Notes: a model not told the origin generated them from the sequence alone. A stretch of 35,310 nt of DNA from Nostoc sp. NMS7 (GCF_017115085.1 NZ_JABXKJ010000251.1:1-35310), one strand, 5' to 3'; shown: positions 9,697 through 17,412, counted from the stretch's first letter. Program-made: numbers and translations.

Positions 9697-9963
9697 ATGC
9701 CATGGTTTGTAAAGATTGAAGAAGGCAAAGTCGATAAACCTACCTTTGACCAATATGTACCTGCCCATAAAGCCTATATTCAGGACTTGATTGCTAAAGG
9801 ACACAAAGCGCGAACAGGCTATTGGGCGGAGCAAAGAGGCGGAATGTTGCTATTTGAGGCAGCCTCAAAGGATGAAGCAGAAGCGATTGTGGCTGATGAT
9901 CCGTTGGTGCAACACGGCTGCGTCAACTATCAGCTTTATGAATGGCGGATTGTTATGGAATAA
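9697..9963 (+). CDS. YciI-like family protein
   Basis: 88 residues from ATG 9697, with GGAG at 9682-9685. MPWFVKIEEGKVDK opens a ferredoxin-like alpha/beta fold, H23 is in the helix after the first strand, and the ending IVADDPLVQHGCVNYQLYEW matches the conserved 'DPf...g....y.i..w' part of YciI/YCII-superfamily proteins. These form small dimeric alpha-beta barrels; some members act as hydrolases or dehalogenase-like enzymes, but most have no known substrate. Length is normal for the family. It ends 37 bp before the SRP RNA and is probably transcribed separately from it. No specific reaction can be assigned. Confidence 0.75.
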   Translation: MPWFVKIEEGKVDKPTFDQYVPAHKAYIQDLIAKGHKARTGYWAEQRGGMLLFEAASKDEAEAIVADDPLVQHGCVNYQLYEWRIVME

Positions 9964-9987
9964 CACACACTTACTGAATTTTAATGT

Positions 9988-9993
9988 TATGCT
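9988..9993 (+). promoter_or_regulatory. Putative -10 box of the SRP RNA gene
   Basis: TATGCT ends 7 bases before the inferred 5' end of the RNA at about 10001. No good -35 box is visible 17 bp upstream. Confidence 0.45.
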
Positions 9994-10000
9994 TTTAGAA

Positions 10001-10096
10001 GACCTGGATCTATGCGATCGCAACACCCAAATCTTGTCAGAACCGGAAGGTAGCAGCAACACGGGAGGCTTGTGGTAGGCGTAGTCTCCGGGTCGC
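10001..10096 (+). ncRNA. ffs: Bacterial small SRP RNA (4.5S-like)
   Basis: The core GTCAGAACCGGAAGGTAGCA at 10035-10054 is the conserved internal-loop and GGAA-tetraloop element (domain IV) that binds Ffh. The ends pair as an extended hairpin: GACCTGGA (10001-10008) with TCCGGGTC (10087-10094), and CTATGC with GCGTAG (10079-10084), the usual rod of about 96 nt. A T-rich run (TTTTT at 10101-10105) follows. The RNA with Ffh targets membrane and secretory proteins co-translationally. Open reading frames across this stretch are spurious. The ends are set by pairing and may be off by a few bases. Confidence 0.93.
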
Positions 10097-10122
10097 CCTA
10101 TTTTTAGGAGCATTCAGCAAAA

Positions 10123-10506
10123 ATGCCTGGTTTTGGAGATATTGTTCAAAAAGCTTTTTACCTCGGTGTTGGATTAGCTTCTTACGCAGGTGAGAAAGCA
10201 GGGGGAAAATTAGCCGAAGTGCGATCGCAAGTCCAAAAACTGGCAGATGAAATGGTGGCAAAGGGCGAAATGAACACCGAAGAAGCCCGCCGCTTCGTTG
10301 AAGATATGATGAAGCAAGCCCAACAGCCCCCAGCATCTGGTGAAACCTCACCAGAAACACCCCCTTCGGAACCTCGCCGCATAGAAATTTTAGAGGAAGA
10401 TGAAGAACCAACTGTGAAAGAGGCATCAGCTGATGAGAACGTGGATAAATTACGCGATGAAGTGCTAAAGCTGCAAGACGAGTTAAAACGATTGCAACGC
10501 GATTAA
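10123..10506 (+). CDS. Phasin-like coiled-coil protein
   Basis: 127 residues from ATG 10123, with AGGAG at 10105-10109. The N-terminal helical part (about 1-65; YLGVGLASYAGEKAGGKLAE, then MVAKGEMNTEEARRFVEDMM) resembles cyanobacterial 'phasin family' or polyhydroxyalkanoate-granule regulator-like small proteins. The middle (66-100) is a Pro/Glu-rich linker, and the end (105-127; KLRDEVLKLQDELKRLQRD) is a heptad coiled coil suited to oligomerisation. It is soluble and acidic, with no signal peptide. No pha genes are nearby, so a role on storage granules is inferred only from the family name. It lies directly after the SRP RNA, probably with its own promoter or by read-through. Confidence 0.6.
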   Translation: MPGFGDIVQKAFYLGVGLASYAGEKAGGKLAEVRSQVQKLADEMVAKGEMNTEEARRFVEDMMKQAQQPPASGETSPETPPSEPRRIEILEEDEEPTVKEASADENVDKLRDEVLKLQDELKRLQRD

Positions 10507-10639
10507 TTAAAAGCATTCTTTGAGCAAAATATCACTTCAGATAGAAACTTGATAAGATACATTGCCTAGTGTGTACTCTAGTGCTTCAAGCCAGATAGCA
10601 CAAACCGTCTTGTTTATAGCCTGTAATGGCGTCAAGTTT

Positions 10640-11038
10640 ATGGAACAGTGGCAAAAAGATTTAGTAGAAATTGTCGAAACAGTGGCTGATGAAGTAGAGC
10701 GTTTCTTCCTGGGAATGAGTGAAATGGTAGACGCTTTTTTTGAGCTAACGGAAGAAATGACCGAGCAAGTCCCGAACATTGTCACTGAAGTCGATCAGTA
10801 TTTACAGGATTTTGCTGAACCAATATTAGAAGCTTACTGGGAACTGGAAGACATTGTAGCAGATGTAGATCCGGCTTTTCCTTATTCAGTTGAACCCACT
10901 GCCGAAAAAAATCCTGCCTGTATCGGCTGTAGTCACTACCACGGGCAAGTTTATAATGGTAATTTGTTAGTTTGTGCCATGCATCCCCACGGTTGTGAAG
11001 ATGAGAATTGTCCAGATTGGGAGAAGGAAGAGTATTGA
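10640..11038 (+). CDS. Conserved cyanobacterial protein with a Cys/His-rich C-terminus
   Basis: 132 residues. I choose ATG 10640 (MEQWQKDLVEIVETVADEVE) over a TTG at 10562 because the upstream extension looks non-coding. The first 80 residues are a highly acidic amphipathic helix region. The C-terminal third carries C94xxC97, H99, H101, C112, H115, H117, C119 and C124 in the frame CIGCSHYHG ... LLVCAMHPHG ... CPDWE, a pattern consistent with a small zinc- or metal-binding ribbon. I recognise it as a conserved hypothetical of cyanobacteria with no established function. It lies between the phasin-like gene and queF. Confidence 0.7.
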   Translation: MEQWQKDLVEIVETVADEVERFFLGMSEMVDAFFELTEEMTEQVPNIVTEVDQYLQDFAEPILEAYWELEDIVADVDPAFPYSVEPTAEKNPACIGCSHYHGQVYNGNLLVCAMHPHGCEDENCPDWEKEEY

Positions 11039-11045
11039 GTTAGGA

Positions 11046-11073
11046 GTAGAGACGCGATTAATCGCCTCTGTAC
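11046..11073. repeat. Imperfect palindrome of the GTAGAGACG family
   Basis: GTAGAGACGCGATT pairs imperfectly with AATCGCCTCTGTAC. This is the same type of dispersed hairpin as at 17212-17240. It lies between the Cys-rich gene and queF and may act as a terminator-like hairpin. Confidence 0.55.
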
Positions 11074-11121
11074 AGGAGTTATAAAATTAATAAAAGGACG
11101 TAAATACAAGTAAAATAACCG

Positions 11122-11541
11122 ATGACAACTGATAAATTACCTGAAAGTGTATCCCAGGCAAGCCAAGAAATGAAGTATGGCGAACGCGACATTGCCGAAG
11201 GTAAACTAATTACCTTTCCGAATCCGCGTGTGGGGAGGCGATATGACATTAACATTACTTTGCCGGAATTTACTTGTAAATGTCCGTTTTCCGGTTATCC
11301 TGACTTTGCGACAATTTATGTTATCTATGTGCCTGATCAACGAGTAGTAGAATTGAAGGCGCTTAAGCTTTATATTAATAGTTATCGCGATCGCTATATT
11401 TCTCACGAAGAATCAGCTAATCAAATTTTGGATGATTTTGTCGCTGCTTGTGACCCCTTGGAAGTCACGGTGAAAGCAGATTTTACGCCTCGCGGCAATG
11501 TACATACCGTGGTTCAAGTACGGCACCAAAAGTACCCATAA
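11122..11541 (+). CDS. queF: NADPH-dependent 7-cyano-7-deazaguanine (preQ0) reductase
   Basis: 139 residues. QueF reduces the nitrile of preQ0 to the amine of preQ1 in queuosine tRNA modification, in the cytoplasm. The catalytic Cys (C54 in CKCPFSGYPD), the acid Asp (D61) and the QueF signature ELKALKLYINSYR (E77 onward) are all present. The length fits the short unimodular (type I) enzymes that assemble as tunnel-fold multimers. HEESAN and the C-terminal TPRGN also match. The start at ATG 11122 follows AAAGGACG at 11093-11100. No preQ1 riboswitch is visible in the 80 bp upstream. The gene appears monocistronic and ends in a hairpin-T terminator. Confidence 0.95.
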   Translation: MTTDKLPESVSQASQEMKYGERDIAEGKLITFPNPRVGRRYDINITLPEFTCKCPFSGYPDFATIYVIYVPDQRVVELKALKLYINSYRDRYISHEESANQILDDFVAACDPLEVTVKADFTPRGNVHTVVQVRHQKYP

Positions 11542-11560
11542 TGAAAACTTTGGCTTTTAG

Positions 11561-11582
11561 AAAGGACTTTAGTCCTTTTTAT
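11561..11582 (+). terminator. Rho-independent terminator of queF
   Basis: AAAGGAC, short loop, GTCCTTT followed by TT, 20 bp after the queF stop. A related AGGACT-type palindrome follows at 11605-11628, so this may also belong to a dispersed repeat. Confidence 0.6.
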
Positions 11583-11660
11583 AAGAGGCTATGCGATACA
11601 AAATCAGGACTGAAATCCTAATTAGGAACATTTTTGAAGGAAGGTTGATTAACCGGACAG

Positions 11661-11893
11661 GATATATATAAGTAAGTGGGCGGGAAAATTTACAAGTTGC
11701 AAAAAAATTGTAGGTTGAGTGGAGGCTTTGCGTAATCCAACATCCTGATATGTGTTGGGTTGCGCTGCGCTCCACCCAACCTACCTCTACTACCTCTAGG
11801 TCTAATGCACCATTTTGCGTAGACAGTCCACTACGTGCATTTCAAAAATCAAATACTAGTTTTATATATAAGTGGGTGGGAAAATTTGCAAGT
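11661..11893. repeat. Direct repeats flanking a palindromic element
   Basis: TATATATAAGTAAGTGGGCG then GGAAAATTTACAAGT at 11663-11697 recurs as TATATATAAGTGGGTGGG then AAAATTTGCAAGT at 11863-11893, with a 3-4 base gap. The copies bracket the palindrome at 11710-11784. Confidence 0.65.
11710..11784. repeat. 75-bp palindromic (MITE- or hairpin-like) element
   Basis: The outer arms GTAGGTTGAGTGGAG and CTCCACCCAACCTAC match at 14 of 15 positions, and inner arms AATCCAACA/TGTTGGGTT extend the stem. This is a common type of mobile hairpin in Nostoc-type genomes. Confidence 0.7.
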
Positions 11894-12154
11894 ATGTAAC
11901 GTAAAGTTAACTAAAGCGATTAGAGTTAAATTTTACACGTTTGGTACTATAATCTCCTTTTTCTCCCTCAGCTTCAATTTAAATATTCGTTCTTATTAGT
12001 TTTCTTGTACTATTTTATTTACATTTTGTTGATGTGTGACAGTTGGGGTGCGGAATGTAGGTTCAAAGCATCCGTTACAGATTGTTGGCCACTTGTTACT
12101 ATTATGACTCTTGGGTTTTATCGGAATTCTTCCCCCTACTCTTGGGATAATGAA

Positions 12155-15100
12155 TCATTGACTACAAGACATAGCAGAGGGAATAGAAGAACTTTGCCCA
12201 GATTGAGCCACAAGGATAATATCACCGTTAGCATCGACAATCCATCCTTGAGCCTCCACAATCTGATTAGTAGATTTGGTAACAGTTGTAGATAATTTAT
12301 TTGTAACTCTGGGTATTGCTTGTGGGGGCAAATCTACCCAACCTGTAATCACTGCTCGTTCCCGCAAGGGTTCATTAGGATTTTGGGGTAATCCACCCCG
12401 TCCTGTAGCGATAAAACGACTGGCGTTTTCTCCTCTTCTGGGTGCGCAACCTTGGGCGATTTGTTGGGATGCATCCACGACGTTAGAGGGTAGTTGAATT
12501 AAGCCGCGACTGGGGTCAGCATCAGGTGTGTTGAGATTTATCTCACCATTTAAGGAAGGGTTGGTTTGGGAGATGGCAGTGATATCACTTGTTGGCAACT
12601 GACTAGGATCTAGCTTGTTCGGGTCGGTTGTTTGCAACAGCTGCTCAAGCTCTTGCCGACTGCGCGGCTGTAGCCCAAAGATGCCAGCAGAGTTGATAAT
12701 AACTTTCCCGCCGCTACCCTCAAAGGCGTTGGCAGTGATATCGCTATTTTCGTTGGGGACGGCGACGATAAAGCCTCGGTAATTTGGGAGGTTATTAATA
12801 ATGATGTTACCGCCATTGCCACCTAATTTTTCTGTACCTGCGTTGGTGGAAATTTGAGCGCCATGACGGAGTAAAAGTAAGTGGCTATTTATTTTGATGT
12901 CACCACCGTTACCGGATGCAGATTCGGCGTTGAGTTTACCTTGGTTATCTAAAGTAATTTTAGGTGAGTTGATTTCGATGTCGCCTGTGGTTCCTGAACC
13001 AGTAGAACTGACAAATAAGCCAGTACTAGCGCCGATATTTTCTACCTGATCAGTAAAGTTATTAACTCGGTTATCATAACTAAAGTCACTACCACTAATT
13101 ATTACTTTATCAGTAGCATTGACAGTTATTTTACCTGCATCTCCTTGCCCTGAAGTACTAGCTGTCAGTGCAGCACCATCGATGATTTCTAAGGAGTTGG
13201 TGTACAAATTAATATCGCCGCCTTTTCCTGTTGAGTCTTTGCTGGTAGAAGTCGTTAACAGGCTCCGACCCACAATATCGTTGAGGTTGGAGCCTTCAAG
13301 TGAAGTTCCACTCAGTTTTATAGAAGTGGCATAAACAGTCAAGGAACCCGCATTCCCTTTCTCTATACTGGTTGTTGAAACTGATGCTTGTGCCCCATCT
13401 TGGATAAACAACTGTCCAGTCTTAATTACCAAGTTTCCAGCATTTCCTTGACCTGTAGTCCCTGTAATTATACCACTAGGAAACGGACGCTCCTTTACAA
13501 TGTTAGAGACTAAGCCTCCACTAATTCCAATTAGTTGCCTTAAGACATCGGCGGACAACCCTTGCTTTGAAGTGCCGATGAGTTCTACGGATTCGGAGGC
13601 GTTGATAGTCAAATCTCCGCCTTTTCCTAAGCTAGAAGTACCCGATGATATGATTCCCCCATCACTGACTATTAACTTTTTAGTAGTAATAGCCATGTCG
13701 CCCGATTTTCCAGATCCCTGTGTTCCACTAGCTAAGACGCTAGGAACATTATTGACACTGGCGATGCCTTTTATTTCTACTAACTCCGAAGCATTTACAG
13801 TTAATTTTCCTCCTGGCTGCTCTCCAGCAGTACCTGTTGTTACCCAGGCCCCATCACGGACAATTAATCTTTGAGTATCAATAGTCAAGTCGCCTCCTTG
13901 TCCAAAACCTGTAGTTTCATTACGCAATCCACTGGGAACTCTATCGCCTATGGTGAACAGTCCTAGTCCTTGGGGAGCATCATTAGCTGAGGTGCCACTA
14001 AGTTCTATAGAGTCTTTTGCGTTCACGAATAAATTTCCGGCTCGCCCTGGGGTAGTACTCCCTGCCGATATTACTGCCCCATTAGAGACAATTAACCGCC
14101 CAGTTTCAATGGTCAGGTTTCCGGCATTTCCACTTGCAGTTGGTAAAAATAAATCCCTTAAAAAAAGAAGATCCGGGGTAAGAAGAGGCGTTGTATCAAT
14201 GGAAGCGGAAAATAAGCCAATAGGAACAGTAAACTTGGGAGAAAAACCGTATAAATTAATCGGAAAAAGGTCAATTGTACCGTTTGATGAGGAACTGCCA
14301 GTTAATTCTATTGAGTCAGAGGCGTTCACAACCAGATCCCCAGCACTACCACTAGAAGTAGTAGCAGTCGCTACTATTCCATCTTGAATAATCAATTTTC
14401 CTGTATCCACGCGTAGGGAACCACCATCTCCTAAACCAAAAACGGCATTGTAGATAGAGCTATCTTTGACTGTTACTGTTCCTTTGGCGCTGAGGGTGAT
14501 ATCTCCAGCTTTCGCGTTAGCAGCTGTAGCTAATGGCTTGATGCCAGCACGTAAGCTACTTCCCTCCAAAATATCTATATTCTGGGCATTGACGGCAATA
14601 CTGCCACCACCATTAGATGCAACATCCACTTCAGCGCCATTGGTAAGCGATACTGAAGCTCGCAATCGGTCTGGCGGAAAATTTAAGCTCAGATTATGAT
14701 CATTTACATTTAGCCCAACTATTCCTTCTCCTGCTAAACCTCCTAACTCTACTTGTCCACCAGAAGCCTTCAGAGAGCCACCATTCATGTTTACATCGCC
14801 ACCAACTAGCAGCAAACTAAGATGATCTCCGACTTTTAGGTTAGTTGAGTTATTTTGAATTGGCGCAGTAGAAATTTGATTGAATAGAAAAGCGGAAGGA
14901 TTGATTGTCAACAGTGGAGAAGTAGTCGGATTCGTGGCGCTGAAAATCACTTTATCACCAAAAGCGATCGCATTTGCTGTACTCGCAACAAAAGAACCTT
15001 GAATATTCAGCCTCGCACGCGGGCCAAAAATAATCCCTTTTGGATTTATCAAAAACAAATTAGCGAGAGCATTAGCACGAATGAACCCATCAATATTAGA

Positions 15101-15643
15101 AGCTGACCCACCCGTAACTCGACTAATGATATTTTGAATATCTACAGTATTATTAAAATAAGCAGTGCCACCAAGAGGTACAGAAAACTCAGAGAAGCTG
15201 TGGAACAAATTACTTCCTGCTTTTGTTCCTCCAGTAATATTGAAGTTATTCCCATCCTTTGTGACGCTAGAGTTAATCGGCAAGGTGGCATCCGGGGTAA
15301 TTTGAGCAAAAACACGCTCTTGTAAGGAAGCAATGAATACACTTGCTAAAACCAAGCAACTTCCTAAGCCGACAAACTTACTACACCAGCACCACCAGTC
15401 CTGAGTTTTCCTTGATACAGTAATTGACTTTTCACAGTATTTGGAAAAGTCTGTTTGATTGATGAGCGATCGCCAGTATATACTTGCAGGATAGTTTTTC
15501 AACCCTCCTGCTCCCTGAACGAAGTTTAGGGCAATCTGCTTGTGACAAATTGGTGCATAAGATGCACTTTGCAGCTTGATTTTATGTCCCAAAATCCTAA
15601 TAATCCTAATGTTTCTGTGAAGCATTCTCCTGATAGATTGCAT
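12155..15643 (-). CDS. Filamentous-haemagglutinin-type two-partner-secretion exoprotein
   Basis: 1162 residues. A hydrophobic signal segment (about 88-113: KFVGLGSCLVLASVFIASL ... VFA) is followed by the TPS/haemagglutination domain, which begins QITPDATLP and contains SNLFHSFSEFSV, ANLFLINPKGIIFGPRAR (N200 in the NPxG motif) and GSFVAST. About 350-1000 is a tandem array of beta-helix units of 60-80 residues with the theme GNAGNLTI.T..L.V.DGA..S..T.....G.L.VNA.D.IEL.G.S. The C-terminus (FIATGRGGLPQNPNEPL) is typical of cyanobacterial members. Such proteins cross the outer membrane through a TpsB/Omp85-like pore and act as adhesins or surface proteins; no TpsB gene is in the window. The ATG at 15643 overlaps the previous stop (TAATG), leaving an unusually long leader of about 87 residues before the signal core. 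A later non-ATG start cannot be excluded. Confidence 0.88.
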   Translation of the reverse strand: MQSIRRMLHRNIRIIRILGHKIKLQSASYAPICHKQIALNFVQGAGGLKNYPASIYWRSLINQTDFSKYCEKSITVSRKTQDWWCWCSKFVGLGSCLVLASVFIASLQERVFAQITPDATLPINSSVTKDGNNFNITGGTKAGSNLFHSFSEFSVPLGGTAYFNNTVDIQNIISRVTGGSASNIDGFIRANALANLFLINPKGIIFGPRARLNIQGSFVASTANAIAFGDKVIFSATNPTTSPLLTINPSAFLFNQISTAPIQNNSTNLKVGDHLSLLLVGGDVNMNGGSLKASGGQVELGGLAGEGIVGLNVNDHNLSLNFPPDRLRASVSLTNGAEVDVASNGGGSIAVNAQNIDILEGSSLRAGIKPLATAANAKAGDITLSAKGTVTVKDSSIYNAVFGLGDGGSLRVDTGKLIIQDGIVATATTSSGSAGDLVVNASDSIELTGSSSSNGTIDLFPINLYGFSPKFTVPIGLFSASIDTTPLLTPDLLFLRDLFLPTASGNAGNLTIETGRLIVSNGAVISAGSTTPGRAGNLFVNAKDSIELSGTSANDAPQGLGLFTIGDRVPSGLRNETTGFGQGGDLTIDTQRLIVRDGAWVTTGTAGEQPGGKLTVNASELVEIKGIASVNNVPSVLASGTQGSGKSGDMAITTKKLIVSDGGIISSGTSSLGKGGDLTINASESVELIGTSKQGLSADVLRQLIGISGGLVSNIVKERPFPSGIITGTTGQGNAGNLVIKTGQLFIQDGAQASVSTTSIEKGNAGSLTVYATSIKLSGTSLEGSNLNDIVGRSLLTTSTSKDSTGKGGDINLYTNSLEIIDGAALTASTSGQGDAGKITVNATDKVIISGSDFSYDNRVNNFTDQVENIGASTGLFVSSTGSGTTGDIEINSPKITLDNQGKLNAESASGNGGDIKINSHLLLLRHGAQISTNAGTEKLGGNGGNIIINNLPNYRGFIVAVPNENSDITANAFEGSGGKVIINSAGIFGLQPRSRQELEQLLQTTDPNKLDPSQLPTSDITAISQTNPSLNGEINLNTPDADPSRGLIQLPSNVVDASQQIAQGCAPRRGENASRFIATGRGGLPQNPNEPLRERAVITGWVDLPPQAIPRVTNKLSTTVTKSTNQIVEAQGWIVDANGDIILVAQSGQSSSIPSAMSCSQ

Positions 15644-16239
15644 TATAAAAAAACAGTAAACGGTCCAACAGCATTAAATGGAATATTGAATCTTGTAATG
15701 TCAATCGAATCACCCGAAACAGGCAGCAAAAAATTAACCCCCTGCACAATACCAACTAAGTCTCCCGATGATGTAGAGATGTTTAAATTTCCGTTTACTA
15801 CTTGAGAAGTGTAGTTCTGTGGTGCTCCTTCTAGCACAATCATGTCACTGCCTCGCTCAAAGTTCTGGATTAAAGCATAATCTGTATTACCACCACCAAC
15901 GTAAAATTGTTGAGGTGTGGAGGTTAATGAAGACAAGCTAGAATGGCCAAGGAGGAATACATCTGTCCCTTGAGTGCCAATTAAGGTATCAATCTGACCG
16001 ACTCCAGCAACTGTTGATCCATTTGATAAAACGTCCAAACCAAGTCCAACGAGGAGTTTGTTCCCTTCACCAATGCCAGTTATGGTGTCATTCCCGTTGG
16101 TTCCTAAAAAAAAGCCGAAGCGATTCTTCTCAAACTGTCCAACCTGTTCATAGTGTTGTAGTCCTGAGGTAAAAGAGCCAGCCCTAACAGCCGCCGCTAC
16201 ATCAGGGTATGCTAGCAAGTAAGCTTGTTCATCGAACAT
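15643..16239 (-). CDS. RTX-like calcium-binding repeat protein
   Basis: 198 residues from ATG 16239, with CTGGAGG just upstream. The N-terminus YLLAYPDVAAAVRAGSFTSG, then LQHYEQVGQFE, is a short module common in secreted cyanobacterial proteins ahead of RTX repeats. Then GTNGNDTITGIGEGNKLLVG (residues about 47-66) is a degenerate GGxGxDxLx nonapeptide-type stretch, and DTLIGTQGTDVFLLG continues it. There is no Sec signal, which fits RTX-type (type I) export, though no ABC exporter is in the window. It is small for the family, and the C-terminal half (FERGSDMIVLEGAPQNY) resembles the end domain of 'hemolysin-type calcium-binding' proteins. It overlaps the adhesin gene by one base, suggesting coupled expression. 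Confidence 0.75.
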   Translation of the reverse strand: MFDEQAYLLAYPDVAAAVRAGSFTSGLQHYEQVGQFEKNRFGFFLGTNGNDTITGIGEGNKLLVGLGLDVLSNGSTVAGVGQIDTLIGTQGTDVFLLGHSSLSSLTSTPQQFYVGGGNTDYALIQNFERGSDMIVLEGAPQNYTSQVVNGNLNISTSSGDLVGIVQGVNFLLPVSGDSIDITRFNIPFNAVGPFTVFL

Positions 16240-16874
16240 AGCAATAGCCTCCAGATAGTAATGGGAATATCAATCAAAAAAGTACTATTTGGTCAGGGTC
16301 TGGCAGTTACTTCCATTAAGTTAGAAGCTTAGAAATATTGGAAAAACGCACAATTCCTAGCCAAAGCACTCTCAGGAGCAAAATCCAAATCACCGGACAT
16401 TGCACTCTCCACCAAATAACAGCACTAAACTTCAGTCAACTAGAAATGAAGTTATTAGCTGTTTACTATTTCATAATAAAACTGTAAGATTGTTGGCTTG
16501 GTAAAAAATTTCTTATTCTTTACAAAGTTTATAACTAGACGCAATCGGGAGCAACGCTCTAACAGTGAGGTGAGATCAAAAACAAGCCATCACTAAAAAT
16601 TATATTTAAGTATAAAGTAATTTTAATTGCAAATAAGATACTGATTGATATGAGAATTTAACTTGATGAGATATTTCATCAAGATTGCTAATAAATCATT
16701 TGACGATTATTTTAAAAGGATATCTGCAATTAATATTTAATACTTGGTATTACATATAACACAAATTTCAAGGAAGCTGGAATGAAGAGTATAAAATTTA
16801 TCAAGCAGTAGAGGCTTGATCAACGAATTAAAGATAGAATCACAAAAATTATCCCAGTTTCCAGCTATCCATTA
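16240..16874. other. Long AT-rich upstream region of the RTX/adhesin pair
   Basis: 635 bases without a credible gene. They probably contain the minus-strand promoter of the RTX gene. The only structured element I see is an 8+8 palindrome at 16662-16683. Confidence 0.5.
16662..16683. promoter_or_regulatory. Perfect 8-bp inverted repeat, possible operator
   Basis: CTTGATGA, six bases (GATATT), TCATCAAG. It sits about 420 bp upstream of the RTX gene start in AT-rich DNA. It could be a regulator-binding site or a small hairpin; nothing identifies the protein. Confidence 0.3.
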
Positions 16875-17185
16875 TAGGACTTACGCATTTATAGCAGTGG
16901 ACAGACAGCTTAGGACATTCGCAACCCCGAAGAGAGCGGCTGTCACAGCTATCCATAGCAGACTTGTCCTAACCATTATGGCAGCCGCTATACAAGAAAT
17001 ACCAAATATGGATCAAGGTTAAAAACCATATCTTTCCTAAGGGCACAGCATTGCTGTGCCCCTACAGCATGATCTATTTACGTAGTTTACCGCCGTAGGC
17101 ATCGCAGGATAATTAAGAAAAGCCTAAAACAACCTCAAGATCGTTAATGTACATCACGATGCATTTGTACAGTGCGTAAGTCCTA
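16875..17185. mobile_element. 311-bp MITE-like element with 13-bp inverted ends and TA at both borders
   Basis: TAGGACTTACGCA (16875-16887) and TGCGTAAGTCCTA (17173-17185) are perfect inverted repeats. If the outermost TA is a duplicated target, the ends are GGACTTACGCA, as expected of IS630/Tc1-like transposition. There is no transposase inside; a 68-codon open frame overlapping it is spurious. The interior holds the 143-bp unit also present near 29.2 kb, including the hairpin GGCACAGCATTGCTGTGCC. Confidence 0.7.
16992..17134. repeat. 143-bp dispersed repeat, copy 1
   Basis: Matches 29120-29262 over the whole length with about four mismatches by eye. It lies inside the MITE-like element. 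Confidence 0.9.
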
Positions 17186-17211
17186 CATTAGACATAGCAG
17201 TGAAAAAGAAT

Positions 17212-17240
17212 GTAGAGACGTAGCAGTGCTACGTCTCTAC
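17212..17240. repeat. Perfect 29-nt palindrome (GTAGAGACG family)
   Basis: GTAGAGACGTAGCA, one central G, TGCTACGTCTCTAC. It is a dispersed cyanobacterial hairpin, and might also stop transcription between the neighbouring elements. Confidence 0.8.
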
Positions 17241-17269
17241 AAGGGTTCTGGGTAACGCATATTTAATTT

Positions 17270-17360
17270 CTGGAGAAGTCTATTAGCAGGTAAGAGTAAG
17301 TGATTCTTCTCTTAGCTTCTGCTAATTAGGGAGCTGTATTAAATCAGACTCCCTTTTTTC
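17270..17360 (+). ncRNA. Candidate small RNA: hairpin followed by an intrinsic terminator
   Basis: On the + strand, TTAGCAG (17283-17289) pairs with CTGCTAA (17319-17325) and, inside it, TAAGAG (17291-17296) pairs with CTCTTA (17309-17314). Directly after comes a terminator hairpin. There is no protein gene on this strand upstream, and the T-run orientation cannot serve pstS on the opposite strand. A weak -10-like TATTTA lies at 17260-17265. No known RNA family is recognised; the 5' end is a guess. Confidence 0.4.
17328..17359 (+). terminator. Rho-independent terminator on the + strand
   Basis: AGGGAGCTG pairs with CAGACTCCCT (one bulge), followed by six T (17354-17359). It is strong and oriented away from any known coding gene. 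Confidence 0.75.
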
Positions 17361-17412
17361 TTTTGAGTTCAACCATTTAGTCTATGTTGCATCCAAAGGA
17401 GAACTGGTATAT

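Larger units (their letters stand above)
11583..12154. other. Non-coding region with nested repeats between queF and the adhesin gene
   Basis: No gene seen. It contains an AGGACTGAAATCCT-type hairpin, a 75-bp palindromic element and a pair of direct repeats flanking that element (listed separately). The last 250 bases before the adhesin stop are AT-rich, with nothing recognisable. Confidence 0.6.

Noticed and set aside
10037..10516. 159-codon open frame on the minus strand
   Set aside because: It is antisense to the phasin-like gene and overlaps the SRP RNA; it has no family features and is a shadow.
11039..11121. preQ1 riboswitch upstream of queF
   Set aside because: The stretch holds only a dispersed palindrome; no compact preQ1 aptamer pattern is visible.
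12276..14699. Several + strand open frames of 70-145 codons
   Set aside because: All lie opposite the adhesin gene and arise from its repetitive composition.
16816..17022. 68-codon + strand open frame
   Set aside because: It spans the MITE border and part of the 143-bp repeat; not a gene.
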